Shown here: piece by piece, positions 8,715 through 17,270 of the stretch
Layout: each line of letters opens with the position of its first letter
Numbering within the stretch: the stretch's first letter is position 1
Assembly (NCBI RefSeq): GCF_009737085.1
Contig: NZ_WOVL01000012.1
Location: 1 to 64,000, forward strand
Direction: 5' to 3'
Source of the DNA: Paenibacillus sp. NEAU-GSW1
GTDB lineage: Bacteria; Bacillota; Bacilli; Paenibacillales; Paenibacillaceae
DNA: 64,000 nucleotides
Position numbers and translations under genes: made by a program
Notes under the pieces: generated by a model
Database searches by the model: none
Seen by the model: the letters and a program-made list of their open reading frames with translations, nothing else
What the model was told of the DNA's origin: nothing

Positions 8715-10399
8715 TGAGAGCGGCGAGAGCGGTACTGGAATTTTTGCAAAAAAGCGGAGTAAAACATATTTTTGGCATTCCGGCTGGCTCGGTCAATGCT
8801 TTTTTCGATGAATTGTACGATATGCCGGAGATCGAGCCGGTTGTCACGAAGCATGAAGGGGCGGCTTCCTATATGGCCGCCGCATATGCCAAATATTCTG
8901 GTCATTTGAGTGTAAGCATCGGCTGCAGCGGACCGGGTTGCACGAATTTGGTCACGGGCGCGGCCAACGCGATGCGCGAGCATCTGCCCGTCCTCTTTCT
9001 TTCCGGAGCTGTGCCGGTCAGCACGATGGGACTTAACGCCTCCCAGGAATTGGGCGCGTCGCCGGTATTTCAGCCGGTTACTAAATACAGCGTGCTTGTA
9101 AAGGATGCGAAGGACTTGCTGGGGGAGGTTGTCAAAGCGGTGACAATCGCTTTGTCCGGCGTGCCGGGCCCGGTCCATGTCGCGATACCGATCGACGTTC
9201 AGCATGCCGACATTGGGACGCCCGACATTCCGGCGCTTCGTCCGAGAAGTCCGATGGTGCCTGATTTGGCGACGATTGAAACGACGGCGAAAGCTTTGCT
9301 CGCGAGACCTGACGGCTGCATTCTCGTCGGACAAGGGGTAAGAGGCTCGGTTGATACCTTGCTGGAGCTGGCGGAGCTGCTTCAATGGCCGATCGTCGTT
9401 ACGCCGCAAGCGAAGGGCTATATTCCGGAAAATCACCCCCTCTTTACCGGCGTATTCGGTTTCGCGGGACATGAAGCTGCATCGACTTTGATTACGGAGA
9501 GGGCGAGCCAAGCAATTCTGATCGTAGGCTCCAGCCTTGGCGAAACGGCTACCAACAACTACAATGCAAGCTTAACTAAAGGACGTTTTACCGTCCAGCT
9601 CGATTTCGATCCAACGGTATTTAATCGCAAATATCTAATCGACATACCGGTGCTCGGCGACATCCATATCAGCTTATTGATGCTGCTGGAAGAGTTGAGG
9701 GCGCTGGGTTTGTCCAAGGCTAGCGCGCTTGAAGCCTCGGAAGCAAGCGAAGCGGCAGCGGCGCAGGAAATGCGGGCAGACATGCAAATCGAATGGCCTG
9801 CGCTAGATGCCTCTTCGGAGTACAATACCAAAAACATTCTTCTCAGCCTTCAGCGGCACTTGCCATCCAATACGCGTTACACCGTAGATATTGGAGAATT
9901 TATGTCTTATGTTATTCATCATATGAAGGTGCTCGATACCGATTCGTACGACATCAATGTCCATTTCGGCGCAATGGGAACCGGAATCAGCTCCGCGATC
10001 GGCTCCAATCTGGCCGATCCTGACCGCCCGGTTGTGTCGATTACGGGAGACGGCTGCTTCTTTATGCACGGCATGGAAATATTGACGGCGAAAGAGCTCG
10101 GCTTGCCGATTTTGTTCGTTGTGATGAACAACGCCCGTTTAGGTATGGTCTATCACGGACATTCTTTGCAATTCAAAAGAACCCATCCTTCCTTCGAGCA
10201 GGAGCCGGTTCGAATCGCCGCTATGGGCGAAGCGATGGGCATTCCGAGCTATCGAATCGAAAAGATGGGCGATTTGGAAGAAATGATCGATCGATTAATG
10301 GGTACAGCAGGTCCTGCCATTTTGGAAATTGCGCTAACCGACAACAATACGCCGCCAATGGGCGACCGCGTCAAGTTTTTATCCTCGTTCGGCAAGTAA
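8714..10399 (+). CDS. Thiamine-diphosphate-dependent enzyme (pyruvate oxidase/acetolactate synthase type)
   Basis: A 561-residue protein with the three-domain architecture of acetolactate synthase, pyruvate oxidase and related decarboxylases. Glu48 in KHEGAASYMAAAYA is the expected cofactor-activating residue, and GDGCFFMHGMEILTAKEL with a downstream NNARLGMVY is the ThDP/Mg-binding motif. It should act on pyruvate or a related 2-keto acid in the cytoplasm; the exact reaction cannot be settled by motif. Its start codon overlaps the stop of the GGDEF-EAL gene, so translation is coupled, an unusual partnership. Confidence 0.85.
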   Translation: MRAARAVLEFLQKSGVKHIFGIPAGSVNAFFDELYDMPEIEPVVTKHEGAASYMAAAYAKYSGHLSVSIGCSGPGCTNLVTGAANAMREHLPVLFLSGAVPVSTMGLNASQELGASPVFQPVTKYSVLVKDAKDLLGEVVKAVTIALSGVPGPVHVAIPIDVQHADIGTPDIPALRPRSPMVPDLATIETTAKALLARPDGCILVGQGVRGSVDTLLELAELLQWPIVVTPQAKGYIPENHPLFTGVFGFAGHEAASTLITERASQAILIVGSSLGETATNNYNASLTKGRFTVQLDFDPTVFNRKYLIDIPVLGDIHISLLMLLEELRALGLSKASALEASEASEAAAAQEMRADMQIEWPALDASSEYNTKNILLSLQRHLPSNTRYTVDIGEFMSYVIHHMKVLDTDSYDINVHFGAMGTGISSAIGSNLADPDRPVVSITGDGCFFMHGMEILTAKELGLPILFVVMNNARLGMVYHGHSLQFKRTHPSFEQEPVRIAAMGEAMGIPSYRIEKMGDLEEMIDRLMGTAGPAILEIALTDNNTPPMGDRVKFLSSFGK

Positions 10400-10401
10400 T
10401 T

Positions 10402-10932
10402 TTACAGCTCTTGAATGGCTTGCATGACGGCCATCATCGTTTTTCCTTTGAATGCATCGGGAACGGCTTGGCCTTCGGGGTTGGCGTAATAGCAGCCTTG
10501 ATGGTCGCAGCCGTAGCCCATATGTACGAGTGTTTCGCTTAATCGTTCGGGCAGCGCGGTCGAACCGGTGTGCTCCTCGTAATAGGGCGTTGGGCGAATG
10601 CGAACATCGACATCTCCCTCTCCCGTATGGACGGCGAACCAATCGTGCTCATGCCGAAGCATCCAGCGGTTTTTGGAAAATAGCGAAATGCGTTTCCCCT
10701 CTAATGCGGACAAAGCATCAAGATTGATGCTGAATCGCTCATTAATCATGGCGCGGGCGCAGGCTCCTGTTACTACCGAGTCCCCGTAACCCTCCAGCCA
10801 ATGGTCGATATCTGCTTGAGGCAACTCCAATTCCACATGATACGATTCGTTAATAAGCGCAAGCAATTGTGTGCTGCTGATCTTGGTGTCATAGCCGCTC
10901 ATAAGCCGATCCATCTGTTCCGCTTTGGTCAT
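10402..10932 (-). CDS. Hypothetical protein
   Basis: A 176-residue soluble protein that I do not recognise. It has an acidic N-terminal half (about 1-80), a short strand-rich middle with DVDVRIRPTPYY, and a small cysteine pair region (CDHQGCYY near 142-149) that could bind a metal. It lies 37 bases downstream of the marR-like gene in the same direction and may share its transcript. It converges on the ThDP gene with only two bases between the stops. Confidence 0.65.
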   Translation of the reverse strand: MTKAEQMDRLMSGYDTKISSTQLLALINESYHVELELPQADIDHWLEGYGDSVVTGACARAMINERFSINLDALSALEGKRISLFSKNRWMLRHEHDWFAVHTGEGDVDVRIRPTPYYEEHTGSTALPERLSETLVHMGYGCDHQGCYYANPEGQAVPDAFKGKTMMAVMQAIQEL

Positions 10933-10969
10933 GTCGCTATTCAGCCCCTAATCTGCAATAATGGCGGCG

Positions 10970-11392
10970 TTAGATGAAGGTTCGGTTGAACTTTTTCATC
11001 AAACTGCCGAATTGTTCACGTTCCTCGTCTGTCCAATCCTTCACTAATGCTTCAATTCTCGCGATCCGCGCTTCCCGGTTCTCAATAAGCTCCTTCGCTC
11101 CGAGTTTGGTAATTTGCAGTGAATAGGCCCGTCCGTCCTGAGGATCAGGAATGCGTTCCACATATCCTTTCTGCTCCAGTGCGGCGGCTTGTCTGCTCAC
11201 AGTGGAAATATCAAGACGGAATTCATCCGACAACGCCTTCACGCCGGCCGATCCGTGCGATGCAATCTGATGAAGCAGAAGATAAGCCGACCGTTCCAAG
11301 CTTCCGATTTTTTTTGAGGCGGTAATAGAGGTGATTCGGCGGACGAGAAGCGCCAGTTCAACCTCAATCGTCTCCAATGCTTTTGGGTCCAT
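10970..11392 (-). CDS. MarR family transcriptional regulator
   Basis: A 140-residue winged-helix repressor. The DNA-binding helices GVKALSDEFRLDISTVSRQ and the wing IPDPQDGRAYSLQIT are typical of MarR. It is divergent from the MFS pump at 11602, with palindromes between them matching MarR-type operators, so it probably represses that pump and itself until a small phenolic or antibiotic ligand binds. Confidence 0.88.
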   Translation of the reverse strand: MDPKALETIEVELALLVRRITSITASKKIGSLERSAYLLLHQIASHGSAGVKALSDEFRLDISTVSRQAAALEQKGYVERIPDPQDGRAYSLQITKLGAKELIENREARIARIEALVKDWTDEEREQFGSLMKKFNRTFI

Positions 11393-11522
11393 GCGATGGC
11401 AGTCTCCCCTCGGTAAAACATTTCATAATATGCGCATTTATCGTATTGCTGCTAGCGCTATCGTATCATATAGCCGCTGTATTTGAAATTGGATGCAGCA
11501 GCCTGGTTGACAACGATTCAAC

Positions 11523-11562
11523 TAGTTGTATAATACAATCATATAGTTTCATCATACAACTA
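11523..11562. promoter_or_regulatory. MarR-type operator region
   Basis: TTGTAT-A-ATACAA (11526-11538) is a perfect short palindrome of the kind bound by MarR/OhrR proteins. A wider pair, TAGTTGTAT (11523-11531) and ATACAACTA (11554-11562), encloses 22 bases. The site lies 40-80 bases before the MFS start, as expected for repression. Confidence 0.6.
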
Positions 11563-11601
11563 TATCGGTTGGGAATCAAACGAGACACTGGAGGAGAAAG
11601 A

Positions 11602-12903
11602 ATGGCAACGCAAGCGTCAGCGGCTTTATCGCCGAACCGTTTAAAAAAGGAATCGAGTATATTCAATCAACCGCTGCCCGTATGGGTCGTGTTTTTTGCA
11701 AGTGTATTCGCGTTTATGGGGATGGGCTTGGTTAACCCGATTTTACGCGAGCTCTCGGAAAAGCTGCATGCATCGCCGAGTGAAGTCAGCTTGTTGTTTA
11801 CGAGCTACAATGCGGTGATGGCATGCGCCATGCTGCTTACAGCCAAAGTATCTTCGAAGCTTGGCATCAAAGGGACGCTAATGGCCGGCGTATGCATTAT
11901 CGCAATCGTATCTTTCTTTGGCGGCCACGCCGGCAGCATCTGGACGCTGGTCGGGTTGCGGGCAGGCTGGGGCCTTGGCAACGCGCTGTTTGTCGCTACC
12001 GCGTTGACGGCGTTCGTGTCGCTGTCCAGCAGCGGCTCTGCCAAAGCGATTATTTTGTATGAAGCGGCTGCCGGCATCGGCATGTCGATCGGGCCGCTGC
12101 TTGGCGGCACCTTGGGCTCGATTTCTTGGAAAATGCCGTTCTTTGTCGTTTCATCCTTAATGCTTATAACGTGCATCGGACTTGCCGTTTCGATGCCGAG
12201 AGCGAAAGTGAAGAACGCGGCGGCGAGCGCAGGGGCAGGAGCAGATGCGAGCTTTAGTACGGGCGCAGGTCCGAACGCTGGGACTAAGCCGAAGCCTAAG
12301 GCGAGTCTGCTTGATCCGTTCCGCGCTCTAAAGCAGCACCATTCGCTTCTCGTTTTGGGGATAGTAGCTGCGTTGTACAATATTGGCTTCTTCACCATCA
12401 TGGCTTTCGCGCCGTTCGTGATGGGCTTAAAGCCGCGGGGAATGGGATATGTATTTTTAGGCTGGGGTATACTGCTGGCTATTACATCCGTATTTATCGC
12501 ACCAATATTGCAGAAGAAATTTGGCACGCTTAAATCGCTCGTTTGCATGCTCTTCCTATTCGTTGTAGATCTGGCGATAATGGGCATGTTTACATCGACC
12601 AGGGAGGTCGTTATTGTGGCCGTTATTATTGCAGGAGCGATTATTGGCAACAGCAATACGCTTATTACAACAGCAGTGATGAACGCCGCGCCGGTGGAGC
12701 GTTCCACGGCTTCTGCGGCCTACAGCTTCCTGCGGTTTCTGGGAGCGGCAATTTCGCCTTATATGGCCGGCAAGCTGTCGGAAATATTCAATGCGCATGT
12801 GCCGTTTATCGTCGGCGCTGCCTTCGTGCTGCTGTCGATCGTGTACATGTGGGCGAACAGCAAGCACATCCGGCACATCGACCGCGCGCCTGCGTCGCAT
12901 TAA
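11602..12903 (+). CDS. MFS multidrug-type transporter
   Basis: A 433-residue major facilitator with about 12 hydrophobic segments and a long alanine/glycine-rich cytoplasmic loop in the middle (around residues 200-240). It resembles small drug efflux pumps of the DHA1 kind. The ATG at 11602 has GGAGGAG upstream; the long open frame before it covers the operator region and is not coding. Regulation by the divergent MarR protein is inferred from the intergenic palindromes. Substrate unknown. Confidence 0.85.
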   Translation: MATQASAALSPNRLKKESSIFNQPLPVWVVFFASVFAFMGMGLVNPILRELSEKLHASPSEVSLLFTSYNAVMACAMLLTAKVSSKLGIKGTLMAGVCIIAIVSFFGGHAGSIWTLVGLRAGWGLGNALFVATALTAFVSLSSSGSAKAIILYEAAAGIGMSIGPLLGGTLGSISWKMPFFVVSSLMLITCIGLAVSMPRAKVKNAAASAGAGADASFSTGAGPNAGTKPKPKASLLDPFRALKQHHSLLVLGIVAALYNIGFFTIMAFAPFVMGLKPRGMGYVFLGWGILLAITSVFIAPILQKKFGTLKSLVCMLFLFVVDLAIMGMFTSTREVVIVAVIIAGAIIGNSNTLITTAVMNAAPVERSTASAAYSFLRFLGAAISPYMAGKLSEIFNAHVPFIVGAAFVLLSIVYMWANSKHIRHIDRAPASH

Positions 12904-14057
12904 GCGAGGCGCAGAGACGGACGGCGGTAACGCACGACTGTCTGGGGCTCGCGCCAAATCAGTAAAGTAACGAAAGTGACAGAGCAGCAGAGAACAGCAA
13001 AACGGCTTTCGCGAGGCGGTTGGCTGACTGCAGCCATCCTGCGCCAAGAGAAGCAGCGAAGCAGCTTCGTTAAATGGCGGTCTGACTGCAACTGCGATAC
13101 CGCCAAGAGAAAGAGCGAACCAGCTTCGTTAAATAACGAAGCCAAGTTCGCTGTTTTAGTTTGTTTAGAGGTAACTTCAACTGCGAGCGAACCTAGATTC
13201 GCTGTTCGTGAACATGGGTTCGCAAATAGCGAATCTAGGTTCGCTAAAGAGCCGAAGTGTGGCTAAAGGCGCTCAAAAAGCGAAATTAGTTTCGCTAAAC
13301 AGCGAAGCAGCTTCGTTAAATGGCGGTCTGACTGCAACTGCGATACCGCCAAGAGAACAGCGAACCAGCTTCGTTAAATAACGAAGCCAAGTTCGCTGTT
13401 TCAGTTGGTTTAGAGGTAACTTCAACTGCGAGCGAACCTAGATTCGCTGTTCGTGAACATGGGTTCGCTAAAGAGCCGAAGTGTGGCTAAAGGCGCTCAA
13501 AAAGCGAAATTAGTTTCGCTAAACAGCGAAGCAGCTTCGTTAAATGGCGGTCTGACTGCAACTGCGATACCGCCAAGAGAAACAGCGAACCAGCTTCGTT
13601 AAATAACGAAGCCAAGTTCGCTGTTTCAGTTGGTTTAGAGGTAACTTCAACTGCGAGCGAACCTAGATTCGCTGTTCGTGAACATGGGTTCGCAAATAGC
13701 GAATCTAGGTTCGCTAAAGAGCCGAAGTGTGGCTAACAACGCCCCAAAAGCGAAATTAGTTTCGCTAAACAGCGAAGCAGCTTCGTTAAGTGGCGGTCTG
13801 ACTGCAGCCGCGATACCGCCAAGAGAACAGCGAAGCAGCTTCGTTAATTGGCGGTCTGACTGCAGCCGCGATACCGCCAAGAGAAAGAGCGAACCAGCTT
13901 CGCTCAAAGACGTGGGCATGGAGCAACACGTTGGTGCGGGAAACGATTACTTCGCTAAATCGCCCTCCAGCTTCGCTCCATGGTTTGGCATGGAGCGAAG
14001 CTAGAGGGGCGAGCGTGCGCGAAGGGTCCCGCTTTTAGGCTGCCGCCCCTATAAGCA
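12904..14057. repeat. Non-coding array of ~246-bp palindrome-rich repeats
   Basis: A unit beginning near GCAGCTTCGTTAAATGGCGG occurs at 13061, 13307, 13531 and 13777, spaced 246, 224 and 246 bases, with a partial fifth start at 13835. Units hold many GCGAA/TTCGC arms. In the first and third units GCGAACCTAGATTCGCT (13187-13203 in the first) pairs perfectly with AGCGAATCTAGGTTCGC (13228-13244). The middle unit lacks the right arm because 21 bases are missing between two GGTTCGC copies. Reading frames here are short and repeat-driven, so I see no gene. Confidence 0.8.
13963..14008. repeat. Perfect 14-bp hairpin at the end of the array
   Basis: AGCTTCGCTCCATG (13969-13982) and CATGGAGCGAAGCT (13989-14002) enclose a 6-base loop; CCCTC and GAGGG extend the stem after one mismatch. 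There is no T run on either strand, so it is not a plain terminator, although it lies just past the end of the peptidase gene. Confidence 0.6.
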
Positions 14058-15752
14058 TTAGAGCGCGGTATCGTCCACACTGTTCAGCCAGCTTTCGATG
14101 CTCCCGATGACCGAGGTGACACAGCCGTCCTCGAACGGCGAGATGAGTCCGGCGACCTTTACGAGCTCCGTGAAGGATAGGCTTCCGCCTTGGCGGCACA
14201 GGTTCAAATAGTCCGACCATGCGGCGGAACGGTCCTCGTGCATCTTTTTCCAAAATTGAAATGCGCAAATTTGCGCCAGCGTGTAGTCAATATAGTAGAA
14301 CGGCGAGCGGAAAATATGGCCCTGCTTATGCCAAAAGCCGCCTTGCTCCAAGTACGCGTTGTCCTCGTAATCGCGGTGCGGCAAATATTTGCGCTCGATT
14401 GCGCGCCAGGCCTGCTTGCGTTCCTCCGGCGTCGCTTCCGGATTCTCGTATATAAAGTGCTGGAATTCATCGACCGTGACGCCATACGGCAAAAATGTGA
14501 GCGCGCTTGCCAAATGGTCGAAGCGGTACTTGTCGGCTTCCTCCTGGAAGAAACGATCCATCCACGGCCAAGTGAAAAACTCCATGCTCATCGAGTGGAT
14601 TTCGCAAGCCTCATACGTCGGGAAGCTATATTCCGGCACGGCGAAGCCGCGGCTCTCGTACACTTGGAAAGCATGCCCCGCCTCGTGCGTAAGCACGTCG
14701 ATATCGCCCGATGTCCCGTTGAAGTTGGAGAAAATAAACGGCGCGCCGTATTCGCTAATATAGGTGCAATAGCCGCCGCTTTGCTTGCCCTTCTTGCTCA
14801 CTAGATCCATCAAGCCGTTATCTTGCATAAAACGGAAAAAGGCGTCGGTCTCCGGCGAAAGCTCGGCATACATTGCCGCGCCGTTGCCGACGATCCAATC
14901 GGGATCGCCCTTTGGCGTGGCGTTGCCCGACAGGAAAGCGAGATTTTCATCGTAGTAGTATAGTTGATCGACGCCGATGCGGCTCTGCTGGCGCTCTTTA
15001 AGCTTGGAAGCGACGGGTACGATATGCTCCAGCACTTGATTGCGGAAGTTCGCGACCATCTCGCCGTTATAGTCTGTGCGGGACATGCGCGCATAGCCAA
15101 GCTCGACGAAGTTGGCGAAGCCGAGCTTTCTGGCGATGGCGGTACGTACTTTGACCAGCTCATCGTAGATCCGGTCGAACTCCGCTTCGTTCTCGGACAT
15201 AAAGCCCGATGAAGCTTCCGAAGCCCTCTTGCGTACGCTGCGGTCGGTCGACTGCTGGAACGGCGATAGCTGCGAGAGCGTCCGCTCCTCGCCGTCGAAC
15301 CATATTTTGGCTGAGGCGATCAGCTTCGTATATTCGGTCGTCAGCTTATTTTCCTGCTGCAAATCTTCAATGATTTCCGGGCTGAACGTTTTGAGCGACA
15401 GCTCCGCAAGCTGGAAAAGCTGACGGCCCCATTTGCCTTCGAGCTCCGTCCGGAAGCGGGAGCCCACAAGCGCAGCATAATAATCGGTTATGTACTCCTG
15501 CACGACAGGTTCGTTTTCATCGAAAAAATCTTGCTCCGCTTTATAAAACTCATCGTTCGTGTCGATCGAGTGGCGGATGCTCGCGAGCTGCTGCATCGTG
15601 TCGAATGTGCTGCGAAGCTTGTTAATGGCGGACATCGCCTCGTCTTGCTCCTCATAACTGCTTGCGGAAGCAAATACGCCAAGCAGTCCCTTGAACTGCT
15701 GTTCGAAAGCTTGCACATCCGGGCGTTCATATCGATATTCGCTAAATTTCAT
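14058..15752 (-). CDS. M3 family oligoendopeptidase
   Basis: A 564-residue cytoplasmic zinc metallopeptidase of the M3 family (PepF/thimet oligopeptidase relatives). The zinc site HEAGH is at residues 356-360, followed by the family helix with the third ligand in YEACEIHSMSMEFF. It should cut medium-length peptides. It has no signal peptide and stands alone between the repeat array and a short upstream gap. The length matches the shorter M3B subgroup. Start ATG has AGGTG upstream. Confidence 0.9.
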   Translation of the reverse strand: MKFSEYRYERPDVQAFEQQFKGLLGVFASASSYEEQDEAMSAINKLRSTFDTMQQLASIRHSIDTNDEFYKAEQDFFDENEPVVQEYITDYYAALVGSRFRTELEGKWGRQLFQLAELSLKTFSPEIIEDLQQENKLTTEYTKLIASAKIWFDGEERTLSQLSPFQQSTDRSVRKRASEASSGFMSENEAEFDRIYDELVKVRTAIARKLGFANFVELGYARMSRTDYNGEMVANFRNQVLEHIVPVASKLKERQQSRIGVDQLYYYDENLAFLSGNATPKGDPDWIVGNGAAMYAELSPETDAFFRFMQDNGLMDLVSKKGKQSGGYCTYISEYGAPFIFSNFNGTSGDIDVLTHEAGHAFQVYESRGFAVPEYSFPTYEACEIHSMSMEFFTWPWMDRFFQEEADKYRFDHLASALTFLPYGVTVDEFQHFIYENPEATPEERKQAWRAIERKYLPHRDYEDNAYLEQGGFWHKQGHIFRSPFYYIDYTLAQICAFQFWKKMHEDRSAAWSDYLNLCRQGGSLSFTELVKVAGLISPFEDGCVTSVIGSIESWLNSVDDTAL

Positions 15753-15864
15753 AGCGTTGCACCTGCTTTCCTTCGAGAATGTATGTTGAAAAAGCTCTGT
15801 CCGACAGTCAGATCCTTTAATCAGTGTATTCGATTTCGCCGCGTGCTAATCCTGCCGTGAATCG

Positions 15865-17148
15865 CTAAGGAGCAACAATCGGCTTAAGCTGATGCTCCCA
15901 AATCCAGCTCGGATTATATTGCTGCCTGACGATCGTTTTGCCCTGCAGCGCTTTGTTCTCCTTCATTAAGCGAACGATTTCTCCGGCATGCTCAAGCAAA
16001 TAGTCCCGTTCGGACGGATGATAGCTCTCCCGCGTATCGAAGCCGAAGTTCCGGGCGTCCCACCGCATAAAATAAGCGCCCAGCCGTTGTCCAAGCTCCT
16101 GCAAGGCGGGAACGGCCTCGTTCAGCACGATAAAATTTCCCCGGCTGACCGCTTCGAGCACGATAAGTCCAAACGATTCCGAATAAGAAGAGCAAATAAA
16201 CAAATTGCTCAGCGCGAAAAGCTCCATAACGCCGCGGTGCGGAAAGCCGTCCGGCCAGCCGAGATCCGAAGTGAACACCATATGCTCATGCGGCAATCCG
16301 TATCGCGCTCCCTCGTGAAGGATTCGCTTCTTGTACGTATCCGCCTCGATATCCATGGACGGAAAGTCGCAAAAAACAATTTTGGCCTGCTTGCCAGACA
16401 CCGTGCCTGCCGCGCCTATCAAGGCTGCCGCCTTTTCCAGCTGTTTCCCGGCCGTTAACCGTCCGGGGTACACCGCCAGAAAGTCGGGAGAGAGCAGATC
16501 GGTCAGCTTTCCTAGCTCCCGCACGTCTTCTCCGGCTTCGGCATACGGATTCAGGCTGTTGTAGACGGCGCGGCACTGTGACGCCGGGACGTTATACTGT
16601 TGCGCAAGCGCGGCTAAACCCGATTCTGTCGGATACAGGTATGTCGTATTCGGCATTGGCGTAAACCGCGCCGACAACGGCCAGTCCATTCTCAATGGCC
16701 TGCTGACGGGGAGCGAGTGGTTCATGGCGGCGAAACGGAGCCTCGGCAAGCGAGTCTGAACCTGCCGGACGGCAATGTTATGGACGAGATGCCAGCCTTG
16801 ATATAGAATGTCGTGCATCATGCATACGTTCGTATCGGCTAAAGCTTCATACAGGCTGTCGGCAATGACAGTCGCTTCTTCAAGGAAAGTGTCGTGGACG
16901 CGTCCGACCGGCTGCGTATAGTCGCGCCAATGGATTTGCCGGCCGCGCAGCCGATTTGTGATTTTGACCCATTGCAGCCGTTCATCTTTATAAATGCCGT
17001 ACCGGTCGGAATCGGGACAATCCTCGCTGACCAGCAGCTTGACGTTCATGCCGGCGTTCAACAGCATATGAAGATGCTCTTCGACAACGCTCACTAGCGA
17101 ATACGTTTTAGCCAGTCCGTTAAACATGGTCAGTACGGCGATATTCAT
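15865..17148 (-). CDS. GT-B fold glycosyltransferase
   Basis: A 427-residue protein of the glycosyltransferase family 1/4 type. The C-terminal donor-binding half shows SEPFGL-like SYSESFGLIVLEAVSRG, typical of GT-B enzymes. It probably transfers a sugar from a nucleotide donor in cell-surface polysaccharide or glycoprotein assembly. The ATG at 17148 is chosen because GAGGTGG lies upstream and MNIAVLTMF is a normal first strand; the longer frame is unlikely. It is divergent from the large secreted-type repeat protein at 17271; glycosylation of that Thr-rich protein is only a speculation. Confidence 0.85.
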   Translation of the reverse strand: MNIAVLTMFNGLAKTYSLVSVVEEHLHMLLNAGMNVKLLVSEDCPDSDRYGIYKDERLQWVKITNRLRGRQIHWRDYTQPVGRVHDTFLEEATVIADSLYEALADTNVCMMHDILYQGWHLVHNIAVRQVQTRLPRLRFAAMNHSLPVSRPLRMDWPLSARFTPMPNTTYLYPTESGLAALAQQYNVPASQCRAVYNSLNPYAEAGEDVRELGKLTDLLSPDFLAVYPGRLTAGKQLEKAAALIGAAGTVSGKQAKIVFCDFPSMDIEADTYKKRILHEGARYGLPHEHMVFTSDLGWPDGFPHRGVMELFALSNLFICSSYSESFGLIVLEAVSRGNFIVLNEAVPALQELGQRLGAYFMRWDARNFGFDTRESYHPSERDYLLEHAGEIVRLMKENKALQGKTIVRQQYNPSWIWEHQLKPIVAP

Positions 17149-17270
17149 AGGAAGCCACCTCGAAAAAATTATACAGCATCCCCAATCTTCTATGCCTTTT
17201 ATAGGATCAATATGCATACATATCATGAGGTGAAGCCGACGAATTTAGAACAGGGGGAGAGGTGGACGGG

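Noticed and set aside
11805..12707. 300-codon minus-strand frame under the MFS gene
   Set aside because: Mirror of a hydrophobic coding sequence; no ribosome site and the plus-strand gene has clear MFS features.
12976..14004. Open frames inside the 246-bp array
   Set aside because: Short, repeat-derived and without start signals; the same peptides appear from both strands.
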